Of a stretch of 64,000 nt of DNA, positions 47,733 to 59,462 are shown piece after piece. The translations under genes and the position numbers were made by a program. This stretch comes from Mesostigma viride (Eukaryota > Streptophyta > Mesostigmatophyceae > Mesostigmatales > Mesostigmataceae). The stretch is from the NCBI GenBank assembly GCA_009746045.1, contig RPFO01001476.1, positions 1-64,000 on the forward strand, in the 5' to 3' direction. A model generated the notes under the pieces. It made no database searches and was not told the DNA's origin. It was given only the letters and a program-made list of their open reading frames with translations. Each line of letters starts with the position of its first letter. Within the stretch, counting starts at the first letter, position 1.

Positions 47733-48256
47733 AGTTATTCTAGGGCTTCAGGCCTAGACTATCAGTACACGTGGCGTTGTCCCCGTCTCCCAAGTGGGAT
47801 ACGGACATGGACGGTGGTGTAGTACACAGGACATATCTCTACTAGGGTTTAGATCCACACGTGCCATATTGGGCACGTGGGTGCTAGATATTAGCACTGA
47901 GATATGTAGGGCACACGCACGTGGGTATTCACGTGGTAGGGTTTATGAGCTGTGATGCAGACCACAAGGTGGCTGCAGCGCTAGTCCTGTACGGAGGTCC
48001 TAGGGGAGATCCAGGACCATCCACGTAGTGCGGATAGGCAGTCGTTGCCTGAGGGCATCGTATCAGTCCTAGCTGGAGTAGATCTAGCTGGACGGAGCCA
48101 GCACCTCATTGGTTAGCACTAGTGCAGGATAGCTAGGTTACCCTAACCTACGTGCCCATGCAAGCCCGCTTGGCAAGCTTGCATGGATTGCATGATATAT
48201 GCCAGCCATTGCATAATCAAACACATGTTCGCTTTCATTGCACAAGTGCATTAACT
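47733..48256. mobile_element. Solo LTR with AG...CT ends
   Basis: 524 bp starting AGTTATTCTAGGG and ending GCATTAACT, bordered by GTCTT at 47728-47732 and 48257-48261. LINE copy 2 reads straight through this site (GCTGGTCTTCATTTTTGT in equivalent sequence), proving an insertion. The termini put it with the copia-like LTRs of Copia-A and -B. Confidence 0.8.
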
Positions 48257-48643
48257 GTCTTCATTTTTGTCGACTATATCAAGGCCTTTGACACGGTCCT
48301 CTGGGAGGCTCTTTGGGCCATATCCTAGCTCTGGATCGTGTGCCACCAGCATTTATTGCTGCCATTCGTCGGCTGTATGAGGGCTCACAGGCAGTAGTGC
48401 GGACTGCGGAAGGCACCACCCCACCATTCCCCCTTCACCACGGGGTGTGGCAAGGTTGTGTCCTGTCCCCATACCTGTTCATTATTGTCGTGGATCACTC
48501 ACGTACGTCATGCGCCGGGCACGTGCGCGCTTACTGCTCTTAAGGGGTTCGAGCCAGGCTTGGACATCCTTAACGATCGAGCGCGAGCACGGCGGGGTTG
48601 GCACTGGTAACCGCCTGGCCGACCTGATTTATGCGGATGACAC

Positions 48644-49284
48644 TGTCAGAAATATTGAGACTTGTAGGTCGAAAACGATAGTGACAATTAAAGATTACGC
48701 TTTATTATCATTGCATATTAAATCCCGGACTACCACCGTTTGTCCACCAAAACCATGATGTGGCTCCCGGGTGGGGACCATAAGCGTCAGCCATACCTCA
48801 TGGCTCAGACCTTAGGTAGGTGCAACGTAGGTTGCGTCTTCCTCTTATGCACAAAGGTGCACAAAGTGTGAGTGCTCGACAGGCTGGCACAAAGATTGCG
48901 TAGCTTATCTGAAATGTGCTGAGAATGCGTTACGCTAGCCAGATTCCGTTAACACTCTCTAGTCGAGTAGTACGACTGAATAGTACGCTAGCTATAGGTC
49001 GTAGGACCCTGAACGTACAAGTCTTGATATAATGTGCCGGTTCTCGTAGCTTCGGCACTAATATCTTAGTCACTCCGTGACCAAATCATGAGCCGTAACA
49101 TGACACGTGCTCACTGCCCCAACACTGCATAATACTTTGCCGATATTAATTATGGCCACAAATACGGCAGGCGGGTGCGATTATTAGGGACGCAACCCTA
49201 ATACCTCCGTTTACAATGGATGGCCTATATGAAATATATTAACGGCAGGCAGTTGGGCACACAGGGTGAACTTCACCCCTGACA
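48644..49284 (-). repeat. TRIM-like element LTR (left)
   Basis: 641 bp beginning TGTCAGAAATATTGAG and ending TTCACCCCTGACA. Confidence 0.85.
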
Positions 49285-50151
49285 CCCCCCTTGCACAATG
49301 CCTAAAGTGAAGACACTATGCAGGTACAATAGGGCCAACAGTTTCTCCCCGCTCAATTCAGGCAAGAGCCTAAAAAGCTGGGTGGGGCAGCCAGGTATAA
49401 AGTGGCTCTCACACACCCCTTGTTCAACTTAAGCCGGTACACGCTCTGGTAAATCCAATGGTATCAAAATGCCCCCCTTGTTGGGTAGTTGGTAGGACTT
49501 GCTAGGTATGATAACCAGCACATTCCCCTTACCCAGGAAGCTTGATCACGATGAACCAATGTACCCATTGGGCATGAACATAAAGGGAGAATCAAGACAT
49601 GCACAAGCATGCCAACGCGGGGCACAAAGCGCCCCCCCCCATGCTTTCAAAAGGATAAGCAATAACCAAAAAGGGCATCGGAATCAAAAAACTCCGACCT
49701 CTTCATTTCCATAGACAGCGCTGGCTTCTCGGCTCCGGGATCCCCGATGCCGCCGGCTCAATTCGCATAAAGATCGAGCACTTAAACTCGAGCGAAACAG
49801 CGCCTTCCAACCGCACCCAAAAAGATAACCACAAAGCTCATTTTCGGCTCACGTTCGCTCCTAGCATGGATTGAACTTGGATCTTCTGTAGCGCCAGCCT
49901 TCAATCGGCATGTCTGCCGCAGCTGCACTCACGAAATCTGGTGCTTTTGCTGGAATATATGCAGGAAATATATGGCCCAGCGGCTCTGTAGGCCGCGGCC
50001 GACTGGCCTCTTCCAGGCCGAGTGTGCGGCTTGCCAACAACAATGCCGCGAACTTCCGGGTAATATTCCATGACGTTACTTGCGTATCTCGCTAATTCGT
50101 AGCATGTCACGTTCTTCATCTTAACCCTAAGGTTTTTCTGTAATGGTTTTG

Positions 50152-50792
50152 TGTCAGAAATATTGAGACTTGTAGGTCGAAAACGATAGTGACAATTAAA
50201 GATTACGCTTTATTATCATTGCATATTAAATCCCGGACTACCACCGTTTGTCCACCAAAACCATGATGTGGCTCCCGGGTGGGGACCATAAGCGTCAGCC
50301 ATACCTCATGGCTCAGACCTTAGGTAAGTGCAACGTAGGTTGCGTCTTCCTCTTATGCACAAAGGTGCACAAAGTGTGAGTGCTCGACAGGCTGGCACAA
50401 AGATTGCGTAGCTTATCTGAAATGTGCTGAGAATGCGTTACGCTAGCCAGATTCCGTTAACACTCTCTAGTCGAGTAGTACGACTGAATAGTACGCTAGC
50501 TATAGGTCGTAGGACCCTGAACGTACAAGTCTTGATATAATGTGCCGGTTCTCGTAGCTTCGGCACTAATATCTTAGTCACTCCGTGACCAAATCATGAG
50601 CCGTAACATGACACGTGCTCACTGCCCCAACACTGCATAATACTTTGCCGATATTAATTATGGCCACAAATACGGCAGGCGGGTGCGATTATTAGGGACG
50701 CAACCCTAATACCTCCGTTTACAATGGATGGCCTATATGAAATATATTAACGGCAGGCAGTTGGGCACACAGGGTGAACTTCACCCCTGACA
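50152..50792 (-). repeat. TRIM-like element LTR (right)
   Basis: 641 bp, identical to the left LTR apart from one G/A difference (GGTAGGTGC against GGTAAGTGC). Confidence 0.85.
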
Positions 50793-51849
50793 GACACCAC
50801 CCTCATCGCGCGCGCCCCGAGCACATTCAGACCTGGCTGGACCGTCTGGGCCTGGAGGCGAGGGCGGCCGGTGGGGTTGGAGATTAGTGTCAAAACTGAG
50901 GCGATGGTGATTGCCGGGGCCTCCAGTACACCTTCGCTGCCGCGCCTGCTCGACGGGACGGAGGCCCCCGCGTTCCGCGATCGCTTCAAACTGTTGGGGA
51001 GCATGCTCCCTGACACCGCCGACGATGCATGTGGACATCCGCATCGGCCTGGCCTGGGCTAGGCTTCGTTCGCTCAACACCTACTGGCGCTCGAAGGGCC
51101 CGTGGGCGAGCACCGCAAGCGCATGCTCTTCAAGGTCCTCGCTCGTCCTCACGGTGCTCACGTATGGCGCCGAGGCGTGGACACTCACGGAAACACTGGC
51201 AGCTATGCTAGACGGCACGGTTTACAGGATGCTCCGACAGGTCCTGAACGTAGGGTTTTCCAAGCGTAGGCCATTAGAGTCTTTGTATCAGGGTATGCCT
51301 CGTATTTCGGACGAGATTAGGCAGCGTAGAATAGCTAGCATTTGTAGGACATCTTGCTCGCACCAGCCAGGTCGATCGACACCTCACACCGCCCTTATAT
51401 AATTGGTCTGGCCGGCCCCCAGCGGCTTGGCCAACCAGGGCGGCATATTTTGACCTGGCCTGGGCCCAAGGACATTCCCAGGAAGCTAGGTAAGCCTGCC
51501 ATGAACTTCATCCAGGTGTTGCTGGCCGACCTAGTGGTCCCAGCCCAGTTTGAACACCGCATCCACACTCTCTCCCTTCTTTGGACTGCCATGCATGCAG
51601 AACAAGACGCGGTGGCAGAAGATTGTCAAGGCTCACACGCCAGGCCCTGTGGGCAAGCCACCTCCCCCCAAGAGGAGGAGGCGTTTTGATGAGTAGTGTA
51701 CATGTGTAGTTAGCTAGGATTTTCTGGACTATAGATAGCTTAGAGTTAGGATAGTTCGATTACGCGGCTCCCTCCACTCCACCCATTCATAATCGTCTTT
51801 GTTCTTATCGTGTCGATTTCATCACGACTCTTGTTGAACTCTTGCATCG

Positions 51850-52563
51850 TTTATTGGTCAAAGACTATGACCGAGACATTATGCTCCGTCAAGTCCGGTG
51901 TTTTTTGCAACGTCACCAACATCTGTTCGGTGCTGCCCCTTGGCACAAGCTCTACAAACAGGTGGTGGACCGGCTGGATCGCATAGTATCTCCGCACATC
52001 TGAACCCTGTGATGCCAGATCTCCTTTGCGGCCGTTCCGAGCTTGGCACTGGATTTGTTGTCCACATCGTCGCGTCGCTGCAGCAACACAATGTTTTCTG
52101 GCATACGCGGGCTTTTGGTTCCCGCCGCACATTTGAAAGTGCTGTCCTCCGGCTTTTTGCCTTTGCACCGTGTGCAGTTATTGGACGTTTGGAATCATGG
52201 CATGGCTAACGTGATGACTGACTAGCTAGACCTTTTCAGTGGTTTTCCATTAATTTGCGGGTATTTCCTCGTAAATGGTGGGAGAGCGATCGCAGCAATG
52301 GTGCTCACCACTAGACACTCCCGGCCAGTTAGGCTCGAAACACACGCCCTGATCAAGCATGCTGTTTCCGGCCCCACCGTCTAGGTCATCTAGTCGCTCT
52401 ACACGTAAGCCAGCCATAATTTCAATGCACAAGGATAACACATTTCCATCACCATTCATCTTCATCCTCCTGAACTACTCGAACACGCGGACAAGATAAC
52501 GGCAGGCTCAAGCTACCATGGTCCGGATTCTCCCGATTTCTGGCCTGCGCTGGTTGTCTCCTT
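51850..52563. other. Unassigned repeat sequence, partly inverted copy of the 45.5-kb region
   Basis: 52473-52563 is close to the reverse complement of 45537-45630. The rest has open frames on both strands with Cys-rich stretches but no recognisable domain. Probably remnants related to the Penelope-like fragment. Confidence 0.4.
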
Positions 52564-52622
52564 GATAATGGCAAGATGTGCTACATGAACTCCCAATGGA
52601 GGTATGTTATAATTTAATTTAA

Positions 52623-54837
52623 CCCTTAAATGGTGCTCGCGCCTATTTCTAGGCGCGAGTTCAACTCGCGCCTACAAATAGGCGCGAGATGGGAAGCGGC
52701 GCGGCGCGAATGCCGATAGACATTTCCGTGATATTTTTAGGTCTGCTGCTAGAGCTAGATGTGCTCTACGCCCTGATACCGGACATCACTATGTTTCGAC
52801 CAAGTCTACAGGGACTAATTAACGGTTACAGTACAGGGGGTACCCAGGTCCACCGGGTCGAAAGTGAATGTAAAATAATTACGAACATGCATATTCGAGG
52901 CTATGGCGGTGCAGAAAACTGATTGGTGTAGGAGCATCGATGCATGGATTCGTTCCAAATTTTGTAGGCATTATTTATGCGTTATAAAGATGCTGTAGCC
53001 GAAGTCGCGCAACATTTACTGAGGTGCGCAATCATCTCGGTCTGGGTTTTACTGCGTCAACGCGTGTTTATTGTGACGGGAGTGACAATGAAGCTAGCAC
53101 TTGTTATCGGCGGCTTTATAATTGAATATTTTGCATCGAGTAAATTTGTTACGATGTATTTCGAATATTTCATTAGTGTCGTGGGCCAGGAAAGTCTTGA
53201 CGCATCGGCCCTGTCGTCAGCTTGCTAGCTGTCCTTGAGCCTTTTTTTTGCGGTTTCGACCTGGCGTAGTTTAGTGTCCCTGCGGTTACCGTCGACAAGA
53301 TAAAGTCGTCGTATCACTCGGTAAGTAATCTCGGACTCATTGTTGAAGGTTTGGGATGTCAAAGTTGCTTCGTTACTACTTTTCTGTAATGGTTTGTGGT
53401 GGTGGTTGCGCACAGCCATTACGGTCAGATTTTCATCAGTTTTGTTCATGATTGGCTGCGTCTGCACCAAATATACTAGAATAATGATTGGTGTAACATG
53501 TAAATAAGTTCTATATGGTATCATGATGGTTTCTATAGCCTAAATCCTTAAGAATAGATGGTATCCTGGCCTGTTTTTGGTTAGCCTTTTAGCTTAATTG
53601 TTAGTATTGCTGTTGTGCAGTCACCCCATCCGTCTTCATGTAACACCTGTGGAGGTCCCAGTGCCCTGCTTGCATTCAAAAGAAGGTCCATGAGTTGTCT
53701 CTCTGTCATTTCATCTCAGGCAAGCATATGGAGGTCATTTTTTATGTTGTGGATGCATGGGCTACGTAGCCCCTTGCACACGTGCATTTGGGCCTTGGCA
53801 CAGTGGTATACCTGCTAGTAGAGCTTGGTAGCCACCACATGGTGACATTTTCTTTAGAACAACATGAATGAATGAATGAATGAATTAATTAATTAATAGA
53901 CACGTGACTGCGTCACGTGAGCATAAGTCCTCAGTGGGAGGGGAACATGGGATGGAATGGATGGTATAAGCTTACCTATAGAACAACATGAAGCATAGTT
54001 TAAGCTGTGTGTTAGTGATCATTTTGAGCATTACCCGGCCATTCAAAAGCACCATTGTGCACGCCTCATACCATTGTAATGCCACTTAGTGCCGCATGTC
54101 GCCCCGTAGCCAGTTAACAGCTGAAATGATGAAGCCCAGCATATAAGGAGCTCCAGTTAGCATTTCCAATGATCTAGGCTTACTTTTACTTATTTAGTCT
54201 AGCACTGACATGTGAGAAAAACTGTGCATGTGGTAGGCTTGTGTGGTGGGTAGTCATTGGCCTTACCATGCCATGATACACGCGAATGTGACTGTGCATT
54301 GGCATGGCTACCTATGTTTAATCGCTGTTATGGATGTTCTGTATGCTGGAATTGATGAAATAATGCATGTTTGATCATTTATGATGTTTTATGATGCTAC
54401 GGACTGAGGCGCCTGCCTTGTAATGCTAGCAAATGTCACCAGCCAAACTGGCTCCTATTTTTAGGCGCGAGTTATTTTTAGATAATGCATCTGGGTCCCT
54501 GGGACAACCTGTCATGTCAGTGTTCAGAAGCCATGCCTGGCTACCCAAGCAACTGCCTTTAAAATGTTGGGAGCAACGGAACTGTTTTCAGGTGTAATAA
54601 TGCATTATACATGAGTGTTTTTCTCGCACTCGCGCACCCCCCTGAGGGTGGTGCTATATTTAGCACCCATAGGACATTGCAACATGACCAATGACATGAC
54701 CCCCAAGTAAGTCCCTATATGTGTGTGCTTTGGTCCCAGTATGGACCCTAAATTGTTTTTAGGTTAGGTTGTGGACATTACCATGCAAGGTGCAACTGGA
54801 GCCTATTTTTAGGCGCGAGTTGGACACCATTTAAGGG
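52623..54837 (+). mobile_element. TTAA-type (piggyBac-like) DNA transposon 2
   Basis: 2215 bp bounded by TTAA (52619-52622, 54838-54841) with inverted termini CCCTTAAATGGTG ... CACCATTTAAGGG. Two hairpins with the same arms (CTCGCGCCTA/TAGGCGCGAG) lie at 52636-52659 and 52665-52688, with related CCTATTTTTAGGCGCGAGT copies at about 54465 and 54801. ORFs at 52689-52922 and 52977-53228 are short and unlike a transposase. Non-autonomous or decayed. Confidence 0.75.
53860..53970. repeat. Palindromic CACGTGAC repeat with TTAA-rich tract, copy 1
   Basis: (GAAT)n and (TTAA)n followed by CACGTGACTGCGTCACGTG, a perfect palindrome around TGC, and then CATAAGTCCTCAGTGGGAGG. The same block occurs in reverse at 57465-57545, and the palindrome alone at about 57268 and (half) 57825. 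Confidence 0.7.
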
Positions 54838-54914
54838 TTAATTTAATTTATTGCCCCTTCTCAATCAGGGATATGCGCTACATGTACTCCCAACGGAGTT
54901 ATTCTGATTTGGCA

Positions 54915-55140
54915 CGTCGCAAAGGTGAAAACCATTTGCGTTCAGTGCCGGTCCGCGGAAAACGCGATCTGCAAATGAATCCAGGCCGGAATCGAACTGG
55001 CCGGGGACCTCTCGCACCAACTTTTGCTGACTATAGGACGGACGTCTCCTGATCCTAAGGCATCGCCATGCAACTGAAACCTACAGTCATCCGCAAAAGT
55101 TCTCCTTTCCGGGGAGTGATGCAAGCCTTTCGGATTTAAA
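54915..55140 (-). mobile_element. SINE-like repeat, copy 2
   Basis: Shares with copy 1, on the opposite strand, the hairpin arm, GAACTGG...GGGGACCTCTCGCACCAAC, GACGGACGTCTCC and GCAAGCCTTTCGGATTT. A small insertion breaks the B-box region (AACTGGCCGGGGACC). Confidence 0.7.
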
Positions 55141-57404
55141 ATTAAATTAAATTAAATTAAATTAAATTATAACATGTCTCCGTTGAGAGATCATGTAGCA
55201 CATATTCCATGATGGATGGGGGGGAGTGGAGGAAGCCGCGTAATCGACTAACCTAACTAACTCTAAGCTATCTAGTCTAGAAAATCCTTACTACACTACT
55301 CATCAAAACGCCTCCTCCTCTTGGGGGGAGGGGGCTTGCCCACAGGGTCGGGCGTGTGGGCCTTGACAATCTTCTGCCACCGCGTCTTGTCCTGCATGAC
55401 AGTCCAAAGACGGGAGAGAGAGTGGATACGGTGCTCAAACTGGGCTGGGACCACTAGGTCGTCCAGCAACATCTGGATGTAGTCGTGACAGGTTTCCCTA
55501 CCCTTTTGGGAATGCCCTTGGGGCCAGGCCAGGTCAGAATGTGTCGCCCTGGCTGGCCAAGCCGCTGGGGGCCGGCCAGACCAAGGGCGGTGTCGACCTG
55601 GCTGGTGCGAGCAAGGTGTCCTACAAATGCTATCCTACGCTGCCTAATCTCGTCCGAAACACGAGGCATACCATGATACAAAGACTCTGATGACGGGCGC
55701 TCAGAAAACCCTACGTTAAGGACCTGTCGGAGCATCCTGTAAACCGTGCCGTTGAGCCTAGCTGCCAATTTGGGTGTGATGGTCCACGCCTCGGCGCCAT
55801 ACGTGAGCACCGTGAGGACAAGGACCTTGAAGAGCATGCGCTTGCGGTGCTCGCCCAGGCCCTTCGAGCGCCAGTAGGTGTTGAGCGAACGGAGCCTGGC
55901 CCAGGCCAGGCCGATGCGGGTGTCCACATCGTCGGCAGTGTCAGGAAGCCAACTCCCCAACAGTTTGAAGCGATCGCGGAACGGGACCTCCGTCGGTCCG
56001 TCCCGTCGAGCAGGCGCGGCAGCGGTGGTGTACTGGAGGCCCCAATCACCATCGCCTCAGTTTTGACACTAATCTCCAACCCCACAGCCCGCGCCTCCAG
56101 GCCCAGACAGTCCCGCCAGGTCTGAATGTGCTCGGGGCTCTCGATGAGGGTGGTGTCATCCGCATAAATCAGGTCGGCCAGGCGGTTACCAGGTTTAACC
56201 CCGCCGTGCGCTCTCGTTAAGGATGTCCAAGCCTGGCTCGAACCCCTTCTTAAGAGCAGCAAAGCGCGCACGTGCCCGGCGCATGACGTGATCCACGACA
56301 ATAATGAACAGGTACGGGGGACAGGACACAACCTTAATTGCCACACCCCGTGGTGAAGGGGGAATGGTGGGGTGGTGCCTTCCGCAGTCCGCACTACTGC
56401 CTGTGAGCCATTATACAGTCGGCGAATGGCAGCAATAAACGCAGGTGGTACCCGATCCAGAGCTAGGATGGCCCAAAGAGCCTCCCAGAGAACCGTGTCA
56501 AAGGCCTTGATATAGTCAACAAAAATGAAGACCAGCGGCAAACTGTCAGGGGGAAGGCGACGCACCTCCTCCATCAACCGGCGCGCGACAAACACAGCCA
56601 TGACAGTGTTACGACCACGACGGAAACCCATCTGAGACTCACCCAGGTGTGGGTCCAGCGCGAAGGCGGAGCCTGTGCAGCATCATGCGCATGAAGACCT
56701 TCAGCGCGGCGCTCTGGAGGCAGACACCCCGATATAGTTACCGGGGTCAGCAGCAGAGCCCTTCTTGTACAGCATGACGCGGATGGCCGTCTGCCACTCA
56801 GCAGGCGGAGGCTCGTCAGAGAGCAGGACACGGTTGCAGAACGCCAGCAGAAGATCCCCAACCGCCGGATCAGGGGTCTTCAGCAGCTCAGCAGAAAGGT
56901 GGTCGGCACCGACCGCCGCATCGTACCGCAGGCGAGCAAGGGCGCCGTCCAATTCCTTCAAAGTGAAGCCGGGTGGACGACGTCGTTGGTGGCAAGGCAG
57001 CCCTCCTGCAAGGCGGGGACTTGGTAGTCCGCGGCCGAGGAGGGGGGCGCCGGCGGTGGCGGGGGTCCGGCAACCCCTAGGCGGGCGGCCGTCTCGGGGT
57101 GAAGCGGCGGGGGGGGGGCGCAAGCCCCACCTGTCAAGGAAACATTGTGGGCCAACCAGCGGTCAAGGCTGACCGGCGCCGTGCCGTCCCCTGTGTGCTC
57201 CACCGGGGTGCGCTGCCGCGCCGGCCGCCGAGCCGGTCGAGGTGGTACCACATGTCCTTGCCCGTGACGCAGTCACGTGTCTATTAATTAATTAATTAAT
57301 TGCCCTGGTTGCGAGCCTGGCAGGCCTTGGCGCATCCGCGATGCACTGGGCCGCCTCTGCGCGTCCTGAGATCGCTCGTAGGCCTCCACGAGGGCGGCCT
57401 TGAG
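55141..57404 (-). mobile_element. APE-type LINE, copy 2 (5'-truncated)
   Basis: Starts at its 3' end with (TTAAA)n at 55141-55170, then KPPPPKRRRRFDE, LTYGAEAWT at about 55790, LIYADDT at about 56165, FVDYIKAFDTVLWEALWAIL at about 56500 and MGFRRGRNTVMAVFVARRLM at 56631. Its 5' end at about 57404 aligns with 46872 of copy 1. It has no insertion at the two sites interrupted in copy 1. A 39-bp palindrome-plus-TTAA insert lies at about 57267-57303. Several frame breaks. Confidence 0.75.
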
Positions 57405-57555
57405 CACTTTCGGATTTGGTACTAGATAAATCAGGAGTTATGTTACAATTTAATTTAAATTAATTTATCCATTCCATCCCATGTTCCCCATCCACTGAGG
57501 ACTTATGCTCACGTGACGCAGTCACGTGTATACTAATTAATTATACTATATACAA
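57405..57555. repeat. Mixed repeat ends
   Basis: Contains CTTTCGGATTTGGTACTAG, the tail of the SINE-like repeat, then AATTTAATTT, then the reverse copy of the 53.9-kb block with its CACGTGAC palindrome. No gene. Confidence 0.5.
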
Positions 57556-57725
57556 GTGCTGCCGGCTCTGGGAGGACCGCGCCTGGACCTGGAGGGCCAG
57601 CGGGCTAGCTTGGTCGGCGCGGATCGACCTGGACGTTACATACTGGCGCCAACGCCTTTCGGGCTATGGCTGACATCTTGCTCCGCCGCACGTGGGCTGA
57701 GTTTGCGGCGCAGCACGGTTATTAG
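57556..57725 (+). pseudogene. Fragment of the endonuclease-domain LINE
   Basis: Matches the last about 55 codons of the ORF at 41490-41659 (CRLREDRLDLEGQR, MADI-x-LRR) with small deletions and ends in a similar GY-stop. A relic. Confidence 0.6.
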
Positions 57726-57860
57726 GCTGTTTTACTTCATTCCGCGGTGTGGATCGAGTGTCCCATGCCGGCTGTAGTTATTTTGTCGTGGTATCTCTTG
57801 TTCACGTCGGCTTTGATTATCAAGTCACGTGTCTATTAATTGATTTTTGAGCTCCAGGAG

Positions 57861-58346
57861 ATGGAGGACCACCGCCAGGCCCAGCAACAGGAGGTCACCG
57901 ATCGCGCTCGCCGCGAGTGCCGAGTGGTGCTACGTCGCTTCCCCCAGAAGCCAGGTGAGACGTCAACCTCCCTTGCTGACGAGCTCAAGAACCAGCTTCT
58001 TACCCTCATGGGCCTGGTAGGTGAGGTAGAACTGCGTGGGTGCCACCGCCTTCCCCACTCACGGGACAAGGCGGCTCCCCCACCAGTCCTGCTCACCTTC
58101 CTCTCCCCTGAGGATAAGCAGCGGTTCCTCTCTCGTCGCAAGCGGTTGCACGACCTCACCTGGACGCTGGATGACGACCTCACCCCCGCTCAGCAACAGC
58201 AGCGACGCGACCTGTGGCCGGAATACCTCCGCCATAAGCAGGACCCCCAGAAGCCAAAGGTGTACTGGAGGGGCGGGGACCTGATGATCAACCACAAGAT
58301 GTGGACGCCCCCAGCGGGCTACAATAGCAATAGCCCTAGCTTGTAA
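57861..58346 (+). pseudogene. LINE ORF1p-like (L1 transposase_22-type) fragment
   Basis: The first ATG is at 57861; the frame is open to the AT-rich junction at about 57840, so the N-terminus may be missing. About 160 residues: helix RQAQQQEVTDRARRECR, VVLRRFPQK, LVGEVELRGCHRLP, PPVLLTFLSPEDKQRFLSRR, LTWTLDDDLTPAQQQQRRDL, MINHKMW. This RRM plus C-terminal-domain pattern is that of L1-type ORF1 RNA-binding proteins. Confidence 0.6.
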
Positions 58347-58534
58347 CCATTGGCGTCACTGCCGCTAAGGCAGCCATGCCTAGAATGTTTGCCTAGCTGT
58401 GCCAACACACCTAGTCACGTGCCGCCAACGCACGGTACACAACCAGCCATAGCCTTAGCCTAGTCCTAGTACAGCCATGCTACGCCCTGGCTATTCTGAT
58501 CAGCCCTGGCTATGTTCAGATTACTTTCTGATCA

Positions 58535-58735
58535 GGCACTCCGCAAAGGTGAAAACCATTTGCGTTCAGTGCCGGGCCGCGGAAAACACGGAAAAACGCG
58601 ATCTGCAAATGAATCCGACCGGAATCGAACTGGGGACCTCTCGCACCAACTTTCGCTGACTATAGGACGGACGTCTCCGGTTACCATGGCATCGCCAACT
58701 TACACCTACAGTCATCCGCAAAGTTCTCAAAAGAT
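58535..58735 (-). mobile_element. SINE-like repeat, copy 3
   Basis: Closest to copy 1: shares CGACCGGAATCGAACTGGGG, ACCTCTCGCACCAAC, GCTGACTATAGGACGGACGT and CCGGTTACCATGGCATCGCC. Minus-strand orientation relative to copy 1. Ends degenerate at both sides. Confidence 0.7.
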
Positions 58736-59089
58736 TACTTGCCCACGCTCCTTGCTATGATATGCTCACATGGGTCTTATTGCACCCACAGACTGCCGGA
58801 TCGTTAGCGTGTCCGTTTAGCTAGCGCGACCGAATGCAGCTGTGGCATGCCTTTGGCATGAAGGAGACTGGGGGTCTCTGCCCTTTCTCCTGTAGTGCAC
58901 ACACAGGGATTAAAAGCACTTCGGTGCTCCGTGACTCCCCAATGGGAGCACGAGTTTAATTAATTAATTAATTATTAATTGATTATCAAGAAGACAACCA
59001 TTATGTTTAATTTGGTGTGATTCGCTCTGATGTAAGTTATTGTAATTCTAAAATATATGCCAGTCTAAATGTGATGCGAGGACAAACCC
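58736..59089. other. Repeat-derived spacer
   Basis: No gene. Includes GTGCTCC...GGAGCAC, a 7-bp-stem hairpin near 58925, a (TTAA)n tract at about 58955-58985 and a LINE-tail-like TCGCTCTGATGTAAGT. Confidence 0.4.
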
Positions 59090-59462
59090 AGACGGTTTGG
59101 TAGACCTGCCATGAACTACTACAGATAAGTTGCTGGCCGACCTAGTGGTCCCAGCCCAGTTTGAACATCGCATTTCCTCCCTCAGTTGCTTGGACATTTC
59201 TCGCAGGACAAGAAGAGGTGGCAGACCATTGTCCAGGCCCACACGCCAGCCCCTTTGGGCAAGCGCCCCCCCCCCCCAAGGAGGAAGGGGCGCTCTGCTG
59301 ACGTCCAGTAGCTAGGATTTTTGTGGATTTTTCTGGTAGATTAGCTTGGAGTTAGCTTAGTTAGGTTTCGCGGCTTCGCTCACCCCCATCCATCAGCAAG
59401 GGAATACGTGCTACATGGTCTCCCAGCGGAGTCATGTAATAATTTAATTTAATTTAATTTTA
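59090..59462 (+). mobile_element. APE-type LINE, copy 3 (3' end only)
   Basis: Begins within the last about 60 codons (LADLVVPAQFEHRI), ends PPPPRRKGRSADVQ, then the 3' UTR TACGTGCTACATGGTCTCCC and an (AATTT)n tail. The 3' UTR block also marks copy 2 and the sequence before TTAA element 2 (about 52575). Confidence 0.7.

Larger units (their letters stand above)
48644..50792 (-). mobile_element. Non-autonomous LTR element (TRIM-like)
   Basis: Two 641-bp LTRs (48644-49284, 50152-50792; TGTCAG...CTGACA, one substitution seen by eye) enclose only 867 bp without coding domains. TSD GACAC at 48639-48643 and 50793-50797. A C-run next to the left LTR (AAGGGGGG on the minus strand) is a likely polypurine tract, giving minus orientation. 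It splits the LINE RT right at the IYADDT motif. It depends on another element for replication. Confidence 0.85.
46061..51790 (+). mobile_element. APE-type LINE, copy 1 (interrupted twice)
   Basis: Order: end of an AP-endonuclease (TFRGPNGRQACLDYT ... VFDTPTVCSDHRG, with the SDH motif, 46340-46490), a linker, RT from about 47290 (LDGALARLRYDAA, VMLYKKGSAADPGNYRGV), motif A FVDYIKAFDTVLWEA after 48265, PPFPLHHGVWQGCVLSPYLF, motif C LIYADDT at 48630, then LTYGAEAWT (51150) and a basic C-terminus (KPPPPKRRRRFDE, about 51660). A solo LTR (47733-48256) and a TRIM-like element (48644-50792) split it. Many frame breaks; a relic. Confidence 0.75.

Noticed and set aside
49850-50060. Pseudo-tRNA in the TRIM-like element
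   Set aside because: AGTTCAATCC resembles a B box but no A box or stems fit around it.
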